8,538 bases of DNA, taken from the NCBI GenBank assembly GCA_023424585.1, contig JAFADT010000194.1, positions 1-8,538 of the forward strand, in the 5' to 3' direction. Below the pieces are notes generated by a model. It was given only the letters and a program-made list of their open reading frames with translations, was not told where the DNA came from and searched no databases. This stretch comes from Pseudomonadota bacterium (GTDB taxonomy: Bacteria > Myxococcota > Myxococcia > Myxococcales > Myxococcaceae). Shown in pieces: positions 1-6,001 of the stretch; the first letter of the stretch is position 1; each line of letters starts with the position of its first letter. Position numbers and translations under genes: made by a program.

Positions 1-417
1 GGGCAGGCGCGGCACGCTCACGGCCTCCACCGCCTCCGTCTTCGCGAACCAGGGGCAGCAGTTGGCGCACCCCGGGCACCGGCGGCGGAAGCGGCGGGCG
101 CCCTGGTGCCACGCCCGGCCCTCGCGCTCGGGCGGCGGGGGCGCCTCCGTGGCTAGCACGTCCCCCGGCCAGGTCTCCGGCACGTCGTCGTCCCAGGAGC
201 TGGGGATGGTCTCACGGGCCTGGCGGGCGGACACCCAGCGCTCGCTCTCCGCCGCGTCCTCCAGCGCGAGCCGGGCGAGCATCTCCAGTTGCAGGAGGTC
301 ATGGAAGCGCCGGGAGCAGACATCGCAGTGGGCCAGGTGGCCGCGGATGCGGCGCTGGTCCTCGGCGGACAGGGCTCCATCCAGGAAGGGCTGGAGGTCC
401 TCACACGGGGTGCTCAT
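1..417 (-). CDS. Zinc-finger (ZAS/zf-HC2) anti-sigma factor, partial (C-terminus outside window)
   Basis: The first 139 codons are visible, reading from ATG at 417-415 to the left edge without a stop. The N-terminus reads MSTPCEDLQPFLDGALS and carries H27-x3-C31-x2-C34, preceded by C5. This is the Cys/His arrangement of ZAS-type anti-sigma factors, where it binds zinc and helps hold an ECF sigma factor inactive. The start codon overlaps the stop of the sigma gene (ATGA), so the two are probably translationally coupled, and the neighbour is its likely partner. After an acidic, Pro-rich linker (about residues 70-100) comes a second cysteine group, C114-x2-C117-x2-C120-C121, in a basic stretch. 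No membrane segment appears in the visible part, so it may be a soluble sensor, but the C-terminus is missing. Family and partner are well supported; the sensed signal is unknown. Confidence 0.85.
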   Translation of the reverse strand, partial: MSTPCEDLQPFLDGALSAEDQRRIRGHLAHCDVCSRRFHDLLQLEMLARLALEDAAESERWVSARQARETIPSSWDDDVPETWPGDVLATEAPPPPEREGRAWHQGARRFRRRCPGCANCCPWFAKTEAVEAVSVPRLP

Positions 418-995
418 CGTTCCCTCTCCTGGCGGCGGCGCTCGGCGGTGTCGTGGAGCATGGCCTTGAGGCGGCGGCGGGCGTGGAAGAGCCACGTGCC
501 CACCGTTCCCGCGCTGGGGGTGTTCATCCGCCGGGCGATCTCCGCGTGGCGCAGGCCCCGCGCGTGCAGCTCGAACGCCTGACGCAGCTTCTCGTTGAGC
601 CGCGCCACGGCCTGGCGCAGCTCGTCCTCCGTGACGCACTCCCACTGCTCGGGCTCCGGCGCGTCCTCCGGATCCTCGAAGAGCATGTGGACGTTGTGCA
701 GGTCCACCCGGCGGTCCTTCTCCGCGCCCTGGCGGCGGCACTGGTCCAGGAACCGGTTGTGCAGCACGCGCACCAGCCACGCGCGGCGCGCGGGCTCCGG
801 CCACCGCTTGAGCCGCTCCCATTGCAGGAGCGCGCGCACGAGCACGTCCTGCACCAGGTCGTCGCAATCACTGGCAGCCTTGCCACAGACGTTGCGCGCG
901 ATGGCGACCAGCGCCGGCTGGTGGCGGATCGCGAACGCGGCGAACTCCCCTCCAGAGCCCTCCCGGACCGGCGGCTCCTCCCTCCCTGGCTCCAT
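414..995 (-). CDS. ECF-family RNA polymerase sigma factor (sigma-70 family)
   Basis: A 193-aa protein with the two-domain layout of extracytoplasmic-function sigma factors. Region 2 spans about residues 18-90, including CDDLVQDVLVRAL and the segment WLVRVLHNRFLDQCRR, which in this family contact core polymerase and the -10 element. An acidic linker (about 104-122) leads to region 4 at about 122-180, with a helix-turn-helix (HAEIARRM, then GTVGTWLFHARRRL) for -35 recognition. The start at 995 is supported by GGGAGG seven bases upstream. It directs transcription of a stress or signal regulon and is probably held inactive by the zinc-finger protein encoded just downstream, whose ATG overlaps its stop. 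Region 4 appears to have one extra residue before GTV and a Trp where Arg is common. Family assignment is firm; ECF subgroup and regulon are not determined. Confidence 0.93.
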   Translation of the reverse strand: MEPGREEPPVREGSGGEFAAFAIRHQPALVAIARNVCGKAASDCDDLVQDVLVRALLQWERLKRWPEPARRAWLVRVLHNRFLDQCRRQGAEKDRRVDLHNVHMLFEDPEDAPEPEQWECVTEDELRQAVARLNEKLRQAFELHARGLRHAEIARRMNTPSAGTVGTWLFHARRRLKAMLHDTAERRRQERER

Positions 996-1126
996 GCGAC
1001 CGCCTCCCTTCCCCCAGAGAACGCCGAGGGCCGGATTCTTTTTTTCTCACGGATGCGACAGACGCGGTCGCGCTTCATCCCGCGTGATGGCGGCCAGTGC
1101 CGCTGGAACACTTCAGGCAGACGCCA

Positions 1127-1142
1127 ATTCCTTGCATGGAAT
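1127..1142. promoter_or_regulatory. Near-perfect 16-bp palindrome, candidate operator
   Basis: The sequence ATTCCtTGCAtGGAAT is symmetric at 7 of 8 base pairs about its centre; only the lower-case pair fails. It lies 132 bp upstream of the sigma factor start and about 340 bp upstream of the unknown plus-strand gene, and is AT-richer than its surroundings. The size and symmetry fit a site for a dimeric helix-turn-helix regulator, but no regulator is identified. Inference only. Confidence 0.35.
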
Positions 1143-1226
1143 AGACAGACATCCAGGCACTCCCCGGCGCAATGTCTCTCCATGGGTGTGATTTGCCTCC
1201 GGGTGATACGCGCCCCGCCTGACACG

Positions 1227-1253
1227 GAAAATCGGCGTGAAAATCCGGCGTGA
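1227..1253. repeat. Imperfect tandem repeat of GAAAATC(C)GGCGTGA
   Basis: Two adjacent copies, GAAAATCGGCGTGA (1227-1240) and GAAAATCCGGCGTGA (1239-1253), share their junction bases and differ by one inserted C. A 12-bp period is close to one helical turn, so both copies would face roughly the same side of DNA. It may be a regulator-binding repeat or a small slippage duplication; nothing in the sequence decides between these. Confidence 0.4.
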
Positions 1254-1479
1254 GGCCTGCCCGGCGGCGCGCGGGGGCTGGCGCGCCTTCGCGAACGCGT
1301 GGCTCCGCGGGGGCAACCGGAAGCGGCGGGCCTTCGGGGGCGTCAGGCGGGGGGAGCTGCCCCGGCAGGTCGCGCCCCGGCCTGGCGGGAGCCCTTCCGG
1401 GGCCCTGGGAAGCGCGCCCGGGCGAAACTCCCCCCTTGCGTGCCTGGGGAGTCCTTTGGTCCTCTTGGGCCACCGCCGT

Positions 1480-2037
1480 ATGCCCATGGAAACCGCCGCC
1501 GACAGTCGAGAGTACCGCGTGGTCTTCTTCTGCCCCGCGTCGAACGCCCGGCTCGAGCGGCTGGAGGTGCCTGTGCGTCGGCTCCTGACGCGCATCCAGG
1601 CGCCGCCGGCGGAGCTGGCCCCGCTGAGCGAGGCCGGGGCGCTCACGGAGGCCGGGTGGCAGGTGTACCTGGTGCGTTCGTTGACGGAGCGCAGCGCGGC
1701 GCAGGCCATGGCGGCCTACGTCAGCGAGGCCACCTGCGCCCTGGCGGCGGAGGTGGACGCGGAGGTGCTGGGGCTCTACGTGGACGTGTCCGGGGACTCC
1801 GCGCGCATCTGCCGGTGCGGCCCGGAGGACGGGCCGGAGACGTTCGCCGGGCGCCGGCAGGCCGCGCTCACCCGCACGTCCGAGTGGCTGGAGGTCTCCC
1901 CCGCGAGCCTGTCCGCCCTCTTCCAGTTGGATCCGCCGGACGCCGAGTACGAACCGGACGCGGACGACCGCTTCGTCGAGGAGAAGCTGCGGGAGGCGCG
2001 AGCCCTGATGGAGCGCTACCGCACCGCGGCGAAATGA
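1480..2037 (+). CDS. Hypothetical protein coupled to the DTW-domain gene
   Basis: I do not recognise this 185-aa protein. It starts MPMETAADSREYRVVFFCP and has a compact, mixed hydrophobic/acidic make-up with no signal peptide, membrane segment or Cys/His metal motif. A motif-like segment AEVLGLYVDVSGDSARICR lies near the middle. The C-terminal third is strongly acidic (PPDAEYEPDADDRFVEEKL) and ends in a charged helix. It is probably soluble and cytoplasmic. The stop overlaps the start of the next gene (ATGA), so the two are co-translated and may share a role. The start is uncertain: ATG at 1480 and ATG at 1486 are both in frame, and neither has a good Shine-Dalgarno. A TTG at 1456 lies four bases after GGGGAG. 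The reading frame stays open back to 1237, but that part looks non-coding. Confidence 0.75.
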   Translation: MPMETAADSREYRVVFFCPASNARLERLEVPVRRLLTRIQAPPAELAPLSEAGALTEAGWQVYLVRSLTERSAAQAMAAYVSEATCALAAEVDAEVLGLYVDVSGDSARICRCGPEDGPETFAGRRQAALTRTSEWLEVSPASLSALFQLDPPDAEYEPDADDRFVEEKLREARALMERYRTAAK

Positions 2038-2624
2038 GGTCGAGCACCCCGGAGGACCTGGCCGGCCGCTGTGCGCGCTGCTACCTGCCCACCGCCCTGT
2101 GCCTGTGCGCGGAGGTGCCCGTCGTGCCCACGCGCACGGAGCTGCTCATCATCCGGCACAACAAGGAGTCGCAGAAGAGCACCAACACCGCGCGCATCGC
2201 GGCGCTGGCGCTGCCCCGCTGCCACATCGTCTCCTATGGCGCGCCGGGGTCGCCGTTCGACCCGTCGGTGCTGGACGCGCCGGACACGTGGCTGCTGTTC
2301 CCGGACGCGCCGGAGGCGGAGGGGCCTCCGCCGAAGCGGCTCGTGGTCATCGATGGAAGCTGGGCGCAGGCGCGGCGCATGGTGCAGCGGGTCCCCGCGC
2401 TGCGCCGGCTGCCGGGCCTGAGGCTGCCGCCGCCCGCGCCGGACACGCGCCGCCTGCGCAAGCCGCCGCACCCGGACGGGATGTCCACGCTGGAGGCCAT
2501 GGCCGGCGCGCTCGCGCGGCTGGAGGGCGAGGCCGTGGCGAAGCCGCTCCTCACGCTGCACGAGCTGATGATCGAGCGCGTGCTCGCGAGCCGGGGCCGG
2601 CTGGGATGGGAGAGCTACCTCTAG
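2034..2624 (+). CDS. DTW-domain tRNA-uridine aminocarboxypropyltransferase
   Basis: A 196-aa protein of the DTW family (E. coli TapT/YfiP, human DTWD1/2). Characterised members transfer the 3-amino-3-carboxypropyl group of S-adenosylmethionine to uridine in tRNA (acp3U; position 47 for TapT). Family marks in order: a zinc-type cluster C13-x2-C16 and C23-x-C25; RHNKES (41-46) followed by TNTARI (50-55); the signature VIDGSWAQARRM, with DGSW at 107-110; and RKPPHPDGMSTLEA, with STLEA at 151-155. The family name comes from D-x-T-W; here Thr is replaced by Ser, a conservative change also compatible with activity. The start overlaps the upstream stop (ATGA), with GGCG-rich sequence rather than a clear Shine-Dalgarno, consistent with coupling. 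Family membership is firm; the exact tRNA position modified cannot be read from sequence. Confidence 0.9.
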   Translation: MRSSTPEDLAGRCARCYLPTALCLCAEVPVVPTRTELLIIRHNKESQKSTNTARIAALALPRCHIVSYGAPGSPFDPSVLDAPDTWLLFPDAPEAEGPPPKRLVVIDGSWAQARRMVQRVPALRRLPGLRLPPPAPDTRRLRKPPHPDGMSTLEAMAGALARLEGEAVAKPLLTLHELMIERVLASRGRLGWESYL

Positions 2625-2651
2625 CGCCCGGAGGCCGCGAAGGGCCCGCTA
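2622..2651. repeat. Inverted repeat spanning two convergent stop codons
   Basis: Only 24 bases separate the TAG of the DTW gene from the TAG of the dsbD-like gene on the other strand. TAGCG at 2622-2626 is mirrored by CGCTA at 2647-2651, so both stop codons lie in the arms. CCC (2627-2629) can pair with GGG inside, giving an imperfect hairpin with a bulge. There is no U-tract on either strand, so it is at best a weak bidirectional terminator. Confidence 0.3.
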
Positions 2652-4073
2652 CTGGAGGACCTTCCGCATCTCCGCCGCGAAGGGCTCCGGCTCCAGGAAG
2701 CCCGTCACGCGGGGCTTCGTCAGCACCGTGCCGTCCGGGTTCACGAAGGCCACCGTGGGCAGGCCCTCCACGCCCAGTTGCTCCATCAGCGCGTCCAGCG
2801 GGTCGTCGCTGTTCGTCGCGTCGATCTTGATGGTGAGGAACTGGCTGTCCTGCGCCTGGGAGATGACCGCCGCGGACGGATACGTCAGCCGGTCCAGCTC
2901 CTTGCAGGCGGCGCACCAGTCCGCGAAGAAGTCGATGAGCACCGGCCTGCCCTCCTTCTTCGCCAGGGCGAGCACCTGCTCGAACTGGCTCGCGCTGAAC
3001 GAGGCCGTCTTCGCCGGCATCACGTGGTGCCACCGCCAGGTCGGCGCCACGGGGCGCTCCTGCAGGCCCATGCGCACCCAGAGCTCGCCCGTGGGCCGCG
3101 CGTCCAGCGCGCCGCCGCGCACCACCAGCGCGCCCACCACCAGCGCCACGCCCAGCGCCTTGAAGCCGAAGTCGCGCGCGCCCTCCTTGAACGACCGGTG
3201 CACCGCGCCCACGAGCACGCCCACCATCACCAGCGCCGCGGCCAGCCACGCTCCGGGCACCTGCCCGACCTCCGCGCCCAGCGCCTTCACCGCGTCGCGC
3301 GCCCAGGGGAACGCGTCCTTCAGGTACGAGAAGGCGAGCGCCACCAGCATGATGCCCAGCACGCTCTTCACCCACTCCATCCACACGCCGCCGCGCGGCA
3401 GGCGCACGGTGAACACGCCGATGAGGAAGAACGGCACGCCGATGCCCAGCGCGTAGAGGAACAGCAGCGTCGCGCCCAGCGTCGTGTTGGCGGACTTCGC
3501 CACGAAGGCCAGCAGGCCCGTGAGCACCGGCCCCGTGCACGGCGCCGCCAGGAACCCGGACACGCTGCCCATCACGAACGCGCCGGCGATGCCCGCGCCG
3601 CCCACGTTGCTGAGCTTCGTCTGCATGGAGGACGGCAGCGCCAGCTCGAACGCGCCGAACATCGACGAGGCCAGCAGCAGCAGGAACAGCGCCAGGCCCA
3701 TCACCACCCCGGGGCTGCCCAGCATGGAGCCGAAGGCCTGGCCCGTCTTCGCCGCCAGGACGCCCAGCGCGCTGAACACCACGCCCATGCCCACGATGTA
3801 CGACGTCGTCAGCGCCAGCGACCGGCCCCGCGCCTCCGCCTTCCTCGCGCCGAACACCGACACCGTGATGGGGATGAGCGGATACACGCACGGGGTCATC
3901 GCGGTGAGCAGGCCGCCGGCGAACACCACCAGCGCGCCCCATGCGAGGCTGCCGGACTCCAGGAACCGGGCCGCGTCCAGCCCGGCGCTCGGGCCGGTGG
4001 GCAGGAGCCACGGCACCACCGCCACCGCCACTCCCGCCACCACCGCCGCCAGCGTCAGCTTCTTCGTGTCCAT
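2649..4073 (-). CDS. dsbD: DsbD-like thiol:disulfide interchange protein (beta and gamma domains only)
   Basis: A 474-aa inner-membrane protein that should carry electrons from cytoplasmic thioredoxin to periplasmic thiol partners. An N-terminal hydrophobic segment (about 7-25) is followed by a multi-helix DsbD/CcdA-type domain (about 42-320) with both redox prolyl-cysteine motifs, TPCVYPLIP (C62) and APCTGPV (C179). A periplasmic thioredoxin-like domain (about 350-474) carries FFADWCAACKEL (C387/C390) and the usual cis-proline at GLPT (P439). The N-terminal immunoglobulin-like alpha domain of E. coli DsbD, with its own Cys pair, is absent, so a separate acceptor is implied. The start at 4073 has GGAAGG six bases upstream. 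It lies 70 bp downstream of the SPFH gene on the same strand and may be co-transcribed with it. Roles in cytochrome c maturation or disulfide isomerisation are possible; none is shown here. Confidence 0.88.
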   Translation of the reverse strand: MDTKKLTLAAVVAGVAVAVVPWLLPTGPSAGLDAARFLESGSLAWGALVVFAGGLLTAMTPCVYPLIPITVSVFGARKAEARGRSLALTTSYIVGMGVVFSALGVLAAKTGQAFGSMLGSPGVVMGLALFLLLLASSMFGAFELALPSSMQTKLSNVGGAGIAGAFVMGSVSGFLAAPCTGPVLTGLLAFVAKSANTTLGATLLFLYALGIGVPFFLIGVFTVRLPRGGVWMEWVKSVLGIMLVALAFSYLKDAFPWARDAVKALGAEVGQVPGAWLAAALVMVGVLVGAVHRSFKEGARDFGFKALGVALVVGALVVRGGALDARPTGELWVRMGLQERPVAPTWRWHHVMPAKTASFSASQFEQVLALAKKEGRPVLIDFFADWCAACKELDRLTYPSAAVISQAQDSQFLTIKIDATNSDDPLDALMEQLGVEGLPTVAFVNPDGTVLTKPRVTGFLEPEPFAAEMRKVLQ

Positions 4074-4143
4074 GCGTGCCTTCCGCCTCCGCGCGTCCGG
4101 ACCTTGAGAGGGCCCTTTCTATATGCGGAGGCCGGGGACGCGG

Positions 4144-5757
4144 CTACCCCGCAGGCGGCGGCGCCGGGGAGGCAGGCATCTTCAAGCCCGCCGAGCGCGC
4201 CAGCCCCATCACCCCCTCCACGGCGGCGGCGATGTAGCCAAAGGGATTCGCGCCATCCACCGCCGTCACGTGCACCTCGCCCATCTGCTGCTGGAAGGCC
4301 GCCGCCACCTGCGGCAGCTGCCGCGCCAGTGTCAGCTGGATGACCTCCGGGCTCACCGAGTTCTCGATGTCGCGCAGCGTCTTCGCCCGCTCCAGCTCCA
4401 GCCCCTGCTGCGCGCGGGTGCGCCGCAGCTCCAGCTCCGCGATGCCCGCCTCCGCCTCCGCGAGGGACTGCTTCGCGAGCAGTACCTGGAGCCGGGCGGA
4501 CAGCTGCTCGGCCTCCTGCTGGGCCTCGGCGAGCTGGAGGTCATGGCGCGCGGCCGCTGCCTCACGCTGGCGGTGCAGCCGGTCCAGCTCCACCTGCGCC
4601 CTGGCGGCCTCCGCCTCATGCTCCCAGCGCAGCTGCTCCAGCTCCCCCTGCGCGAGGCTGTACGCGAGCTGCCGCTCGCTCGTGAGCCGCGCCTCCTCCA
4701 GCCGCGCGTCCATGGCCAGCGCCTCCAGCCGGGCCTGCTCCATCAGGGCCTGCGTGCGCGTGCGGACCTCCTCCTGCGCGGCCAGCTTCGCGAGCGCCAC
4801 CTCCCGCTCCACGGCCGTGCGCTCCTGCTGCTGCTGTCGCACCTGCTCCATCTTCGCCTGGGCGAGCCGCGCCTCCACCGCGAACTGCTCCAGCCGCGCC
4901 TGCTCGTCCGTGGCCTGCGTGCGCTGGCGGACCTCCTCGCGCGCGGCGAGCCTCTGGAGGTTGAGCACGCGCTCGGCCTCCGTCTCCTCGCGCCGCACGA
5001 AGCGCTCCTTGCCCAGCTCCGCTTCGCGCGCCTGCCGCTCCTGTTCGCGGCGGAAGCGGGCCTGCATGTGCTCGAAGACGGCGCCGGACAGCACGCGCAC
5101 GTCCTGGATTTCAATCGTGTCCAGCAGCACGCCCCAGCCCGTGTCGGTGCGGTCCTCCAGCCGGCCCCGCCCGCAGAGCACGGGCGCGATCTCGCGCATC
5201 AGCTCCTCCGCGATGCCCTCCTTGCGCCGGGTGAGGCACTCCTCCACGGTGAGGTTCGCCACCAGCCGGCGCGCCGCGCCCACGAACATCTCCCCGAGCA
5301 GCTCCGCCAGCTTCTCCTGCGCGCGCTCCGGGTAGCTGAAGTTGAGCATCCGGAAGGCCACCAGCGGCTCCGCGATGCGGTACACCGCCAGGCCCGTCAC
5401 CGCCACGCCCACCTTCTCGCTCGTCACCTGATCCGCGGTGAACTGGAGCCGCTGGATGCTGGTGGGCACGATGGCCACCGAGTCCCCCGGCAGCTTGAAG
5501 CAGCTCGCGCCCTGGCCGCTCACCTCGCGCACGCGCCCCCGGCGCATGTGGATGAGGAACTCGCTGGGCCGCGCGGTGACGAGGCCCCACTTCTTCACCT
5601 TCTCCGGGTCCTCCGCGGGCTTGCCCGCCCGCCAGCCGTCCGCGTAGCGGGAGCGCTCCAGCCCTCCCTCCAGGCGGCTCAACGACGGCCGCCCCGTCCC
5701 GTCCTGATGCATGTCCTGGGCGTTGCTCCGGGCCTGCGACTTCGCGTTGGCGCTCAT
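4144..5757 (-). CDS. SPFH/Band 7 (flotillin/prohibitin-like) coiled-coil protein
   Basis: A 537-aa protein. Residues about 58-235 fit an SPFH/Band 7 domain (VGVAVTGLAVYRIAEP, AQEKLAELLGEMFVGAARRLVANLTVEE, and LDTIEIQDVRVL before the helix). A long Glu/Gln/Arg/Ala-rich helix follows (about 232-465), as in flotillins, which build oligomeric scaffolds. The C-terminal part (470-525) resumes SPEVIQLTLARQLPQVAAAF, then a glycine-bearing hydrophobic patch and a Pro-rich end. Unlike most relatives it has no N-terminal hydrophobic anchor or signal peptide, so it may be cytosolic or peripherally attached. Within the coiled coil, residues 270-305 and 325-360 are near duplicates. The start at 5757 is chosen for GGAGGG nine bases upstream; the frame extends to an ATG at 5817 whose added 20 residues look non-coding. 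Family is confident; the function is unknown. Confidence 0.85.
   Translation of the reverse strand: MSANAKSQARSNAQDMHQDGTGRPSLSRLEGGLERSRYADGWRAGKPAEDPEKVKKWGLVTARPSEFLIHMRRGRVREVSGQGASCFKLPGDSVAIVPTSIQRLQFTADQVTSEKVGVAVTGLAVYRIAEPLVAFRMLNFSYPERAQEKLAELLGEMFVGAARRLVANLTVEECLTRRKEGIAEELMREIAPVLCGRGRLEDRTDTGWGVLLDTIEIQDVRVLSGAVFEHMQARFRREQERQAREAELGKERFVRREETEAERVLNLQRLAAREEVRQRTQATDEQARLEQFAVEARLAQAKMEQVRQQQQERTAVEREVALAKLAAQEEVRTRTQALMEQARLEALAMDARLEEARLTSERQLAYSLAQGELEQLRWEHEAEAARAQVELDRLHRQREAAAARHDLQLAEAQQEAEQLSARLQVLLAKQSLAEAEAGIAELELRRTRAQQGLELERAKTLRDIENSVSPEVIQLTLARQLPQVAAAFQQQMGEVHVTAVDGANPFGYIAAAVEGVMGLARSAGLKMPASPAPPPAG
4678..4950 (-). repeat. Internal 55-residue (165-bp) duplication in the SPFH coiled coil
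   Basis: Codons for residues 270-305 (LAAREEVRQRTQ onward) and 325-360 (LAAQEEVRTRTQ onward) match at 22 of 36 residues by hand alignment. The similarity is visible in DNA too: both copies contain CCTGCGTGCGC followed closely by GCGGACCTCCTC on the plus strand. The 55-residue offset equals five 11-residue units, not a multiple of seven, which suggests a hendecad-type helix. Confidence 0.65.
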
Positions 5758-5973
5758 GTGTTCGCACCCTCCGCGACCGCTCCAGTGCAGGCCCCCGGCC
5801 ATGCCCCGCGAGGCCACGAAACAGGCACTTATGGGCGCCCGAAGCGCCGTTTCGGACCACCCCGCGCCAACCCGGCCCGGCCGGAGTGCGCCACTTCAGA
5901 GGAGCGTTGCTTCAGGCCGGCGCCGTCCTCGACCCGGCGCGTCGGACACAGGGGCATCGCACCCCATGTTCCC

Positions 5974-5992
5974 TTGACCCGAGGGGGGTCGA
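5974..5992. promoter_or_regulatory. Dyad overlapping the iscS -35, candidate second operator
   Basis: TTGACCC (5974-5980) and GGGTCGA (5986-5992) form an inverted repeat, 6 of 7 pairs, around GAGGG. It repeats the TTGACC half-site found 27 bp downstream. The spacing between GACC and GGTC is seven here, against five in the downstream dyad, so it may be a weaker site or chance symmetry around the -35 element. Confidence 0.35.
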
Positions 5993-6001
5993 TTTTATAA
6001 T
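5974..6001 (+). promoter_or_regulatory. Housekeeping (sigma-70-type) promoter of iscSUA
   Basis: TTGACC at 5974-5979 (one mismatch to TTGACA) and a perfect TATAAT at 5996-6001 are separated by 16 bp. The predicted start of transcription is near 6008, giving a leader of about 117 bases before iscS. Such an AT-rich consensus -10 stands out in this GC-rich region and lies directly upstream of the operon it would serve. This is a sequence-based prediction. Confidence 0.75.

Larger units (their letters stand above)
996..1479. other. Intergenic region between divergent genes, with several symmetric elements
   Basis: This 484-bp gap lies between the sigma factor gene (minus) and the unknown gene (plus), so promoters for both should lie here. 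I see no convincing coding sequence: the open frame from 1237 translates to low-complexity Arg/Gly/Pro-rich residues unlike the gene that follows. The gap holds a 16-bp palindrome (1127-1142), a tandem repeat (1227-1253), a seven-T run at 1039-1045 and a 7-bp inverted repeat (1427-1433 with 1446-1452). I could not place a confident -35/-10 pair of either the housekeeping or ECF type. Confidence 0.6.

Noticed and set aside
1031..1050. Seven-T run as a plus-strand terminator
   Set aside because: No stable stem precedes it, and no plus-strand gene lies upstream.
1237..1479. In-frame upstream extension of the unknown gene (81 more residues)
   Set aside because: The translation is low-complexity Arg/Gly/Pro-rich, differs in character from the downstream protein, and contains the tandem repeat and hairpin expected of a regulatory region.
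2551..4011. Minus-strand frame overlapping the dsbD-like gene in another phase
   Set aside because: Gly/Arg/Ala-rich translation without motifs, while the other frame gives clear DsbD membrane and thioredoxin motifs.
4074..4143. Possible promoter for the dsbD-like gene (minus-strand CATATAGAA) or terminator (GGGCCC symmetry)
   Set aside because: No matching -35 at proper spacing and no stem plus U-tract; co-transcription with the SPFH gene is equally likely.
5758..5817. Earlier ATG (5817) for the SPFH gene
   Set aside because: GGAGGG is placed correctly for the ATG at 5757, and the added residues look like translated spacer.
4123..6000. Long plus-strand open frame (625 codons) opposite the SPFH gene
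   Set aside because: Leu/Arg/His-rich translation with no family features, typical of the antisense frame of a GC-rich coiled-coil gene with a good ribosome binding site on the other strand.
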